Below the pieces are notes generated by a model that ran no database searches, was not told the DNA's origin, and saw only the letters and a list, made by a program, of their open reading frames with translations. A stretch of DNA of 64,000 nt from Clostridia bacterium (GTDB lineage Bacteria > Bacillota > Clostridia > Lachnospirales > Lachnospiraceae): positions 1 to 64,000 of the forward strand of contig CAJTIM010000005.1 of the NCBI GenBank assembly GCA_910576325.1, read 5' to 3'. Below are positions 63,240 through 64,000 of this stretch, piece after piece; the first letter of the stretch is position 1; each line of letters starts with the position of its first letter. The translations under genes and the position numbers were made by a program.

Positions 63240-64000
63240 ATGCAAGGAAAAATAATAAAAGGAATAGCCGGATTCTACTATGTCCACACAGCAGAATCCG
63301 GCATCTATGAATGTAAAGCAAAGGGAATCTTCCGGAATCAGAAGATCAAACCCTTAGTAGGCGACAACGTCCGCCTGACCATTCTTAACGAAGAGGAAAA
63401 GACCGGCAGCATCGAAGAGCTGCTGCCAAGAAAGAACGCCTTAGTACGCCCGGCCGTAGCAAATATGGATCAGGCTCTTGTCATTTTCGCAGCGGCAAAG
63501 CCAAAGCCGAATTTCAACCTTCTGGATCGCTTCCTGATCCTGATGAAGTATCAGGATGTGCCCGTGATGATCTGTTTTAACAAGCAGGACATGGTATCGC
63601 AGCAGGAGCTTGCCCTTCTGCAGGAGGCATATCGGGGAGCCGGCTATCAAATCCGCTTTACCAGCGCTATGGAGGAGACGGGAATCGGGGAGCTGCGCGG
63701 TCTGCTTCAGGGAAAGACAACAGCAGTTGCAGGTCCCTCCGGCGTAGGAAAATCCTCTCTGATCAATCTGCTGCATCCGGAAGCAGGGATGGAGACAGGC
63801 GTTATCAGCGAGAAGATTGAAAGAGGAAAGCATACGACCCGTCATTCGGAGCTCTTTGCACTGGACGGGGAGAGTTATATCTGCGACACGCCGGGATTTA
63901 GTTCGGTATATCTGCCAGAGCTTGAAAAAGAGGATTTAAAGGACTATTTTCCGGAATTTCAGGAGTATGAACAAGGCTGCAGATTTCAGGGCTGTGTACA
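63240..64000 (+). CDS. rsgA: Ribosome biogenesis GTPase RsgA (3' end beyond window)
   Basis: Runs off the right edge; about 253 residues visible. N-terminal OB fold (GKIIKGIAGFYYVHTAESGI), circularly permuted GTPase motifs: FNKQDM (G4), AGPSGVGKSSLINLL (G1), ERGKHTTRHSEL (G2), CDTPGFSS (G3), then the start of the Cys zinc site (GCRFQGC). Helps late 30S assembly. Starts 13 bp after the kinase gene, with a weak ribosome binding site. Confidence 0.94.
   Translation, partial: MQGKIIKGIAGFYYVHTAESGIYECKAKGIFRNQKIKPLVGDNVRLTILNEEEKTGSIEELLPRKNALVRPAVANMDQALVIFAAAKPKPNFNLLDRFLILMKYQDVPVMICFNKQDMVSQQELALLQEAYRGAGYQIRFTSAMEETGIGELRGLLQGKTTAVAGPSGVGKSSLINLLHPEAGMETGVISEKIERGKHTTRHSELFALDGESYICDTPGFSSVYLPELEKEDLKDYFPEFQEYEQGCRFQGCV

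Overview
This window looks like a chromosomal segment of a gut-type Lachnospiraceae or related clostridium (Bacillota). Pointers are the block def-fmt-YugP-rsmB-rlmN-PP2C phosphatase-PASTA kinase-rsgA, ecfA1-ecfA2-ecfT-truA-rplM-rpsI, hydG, a TrpR-like YerC protein and strong AAGGAGG ribosome binding sites. No rRNA, CRISPR array or prophage is visible. One tRNA (Gly, anticodon CCC) and the RNase P RNA are present.

Layout. 1-4.5 kb is the integrase end of a Tn916/Tn1549-type integrative conjugative element: a Crp/Fnr regulator, a short ORF between two hairpins, an Orf7-like sigma factor, an Orf8-like HTH protein, a GC-rich noncoding block, xis and int. The element has cut a NitT/TauT-type ABC substrate-binding gene, whose 5' part remains at 4.5-4.7 kb. 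4.9-8.2 kb holds two lipoproteins, a PHP phosphatase and yerC. 8.3-9.7 kb holds a homocysteine methyltransferase-like protein and rnpB. 9.8-18.4 kb is an asparagine/aspartate-type utilisation locus: AraC regulator, asparaginase, a creatinase-like M24 protein, an amino-acid ABC transporter and aspartase. A 119-bp tandem repeat array sits inside it. 19.2-20.6 kb is pyrBI, followed by a 250-bp nested palindrome.

20.9-27.6 kb, on the minus strand, is a VanG-type D-Ala-D-Ser glycopeptide resistance cluster (vanR, vanS, vanG, vanXY, vanT). Here VanT is split into a membrane acyltransferase-like protein and a free racemase. The racemase carries Asn where alanine racemases usually have Tyr, as VanT enzymes do. 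A 10-bp motif is shared upstream of vanR and vanG and is a candidate VanR site. 27.7-29.7 kb is an AT-richer, probably acquired block: a good promoter, an 18-codon leader peptide over competing stem-loops, a CD3324-type small protein, a Vat/CatB-like acetyltransferase and an Ntn hydrolase.

29.9-45 kb carries folC, a chorismate mutase-prephenate dehydratase, degV (preceded by solo copies of two repeat families), an AraC regulator, a MATE pump, a second PHP phosphatase, a MecA-like class B PBP, an AI-2E-family membrane protein, coaX, hydG, a GT14 glycosyltransferase and an XRE regulator. 45-64 kb is conserved housekeeping: ECF transporter core, truA, rplM-rpsI with an L13-type leader, tRNA-Gly, a mutarotase-like protein, murE, priA, def, fmt, a YugP protease, rsmB, rlmN, PP2C phosphatase, PASTA kinase and the start of rsgA.

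Taken together, cell-wall genes are prominent: the VanG cluster, low-affinity-type PBP, meso-DAP-type murE and PASTA kinase/phosphatase. The least explained material is the repeats, the two leader regions and the split VanT.
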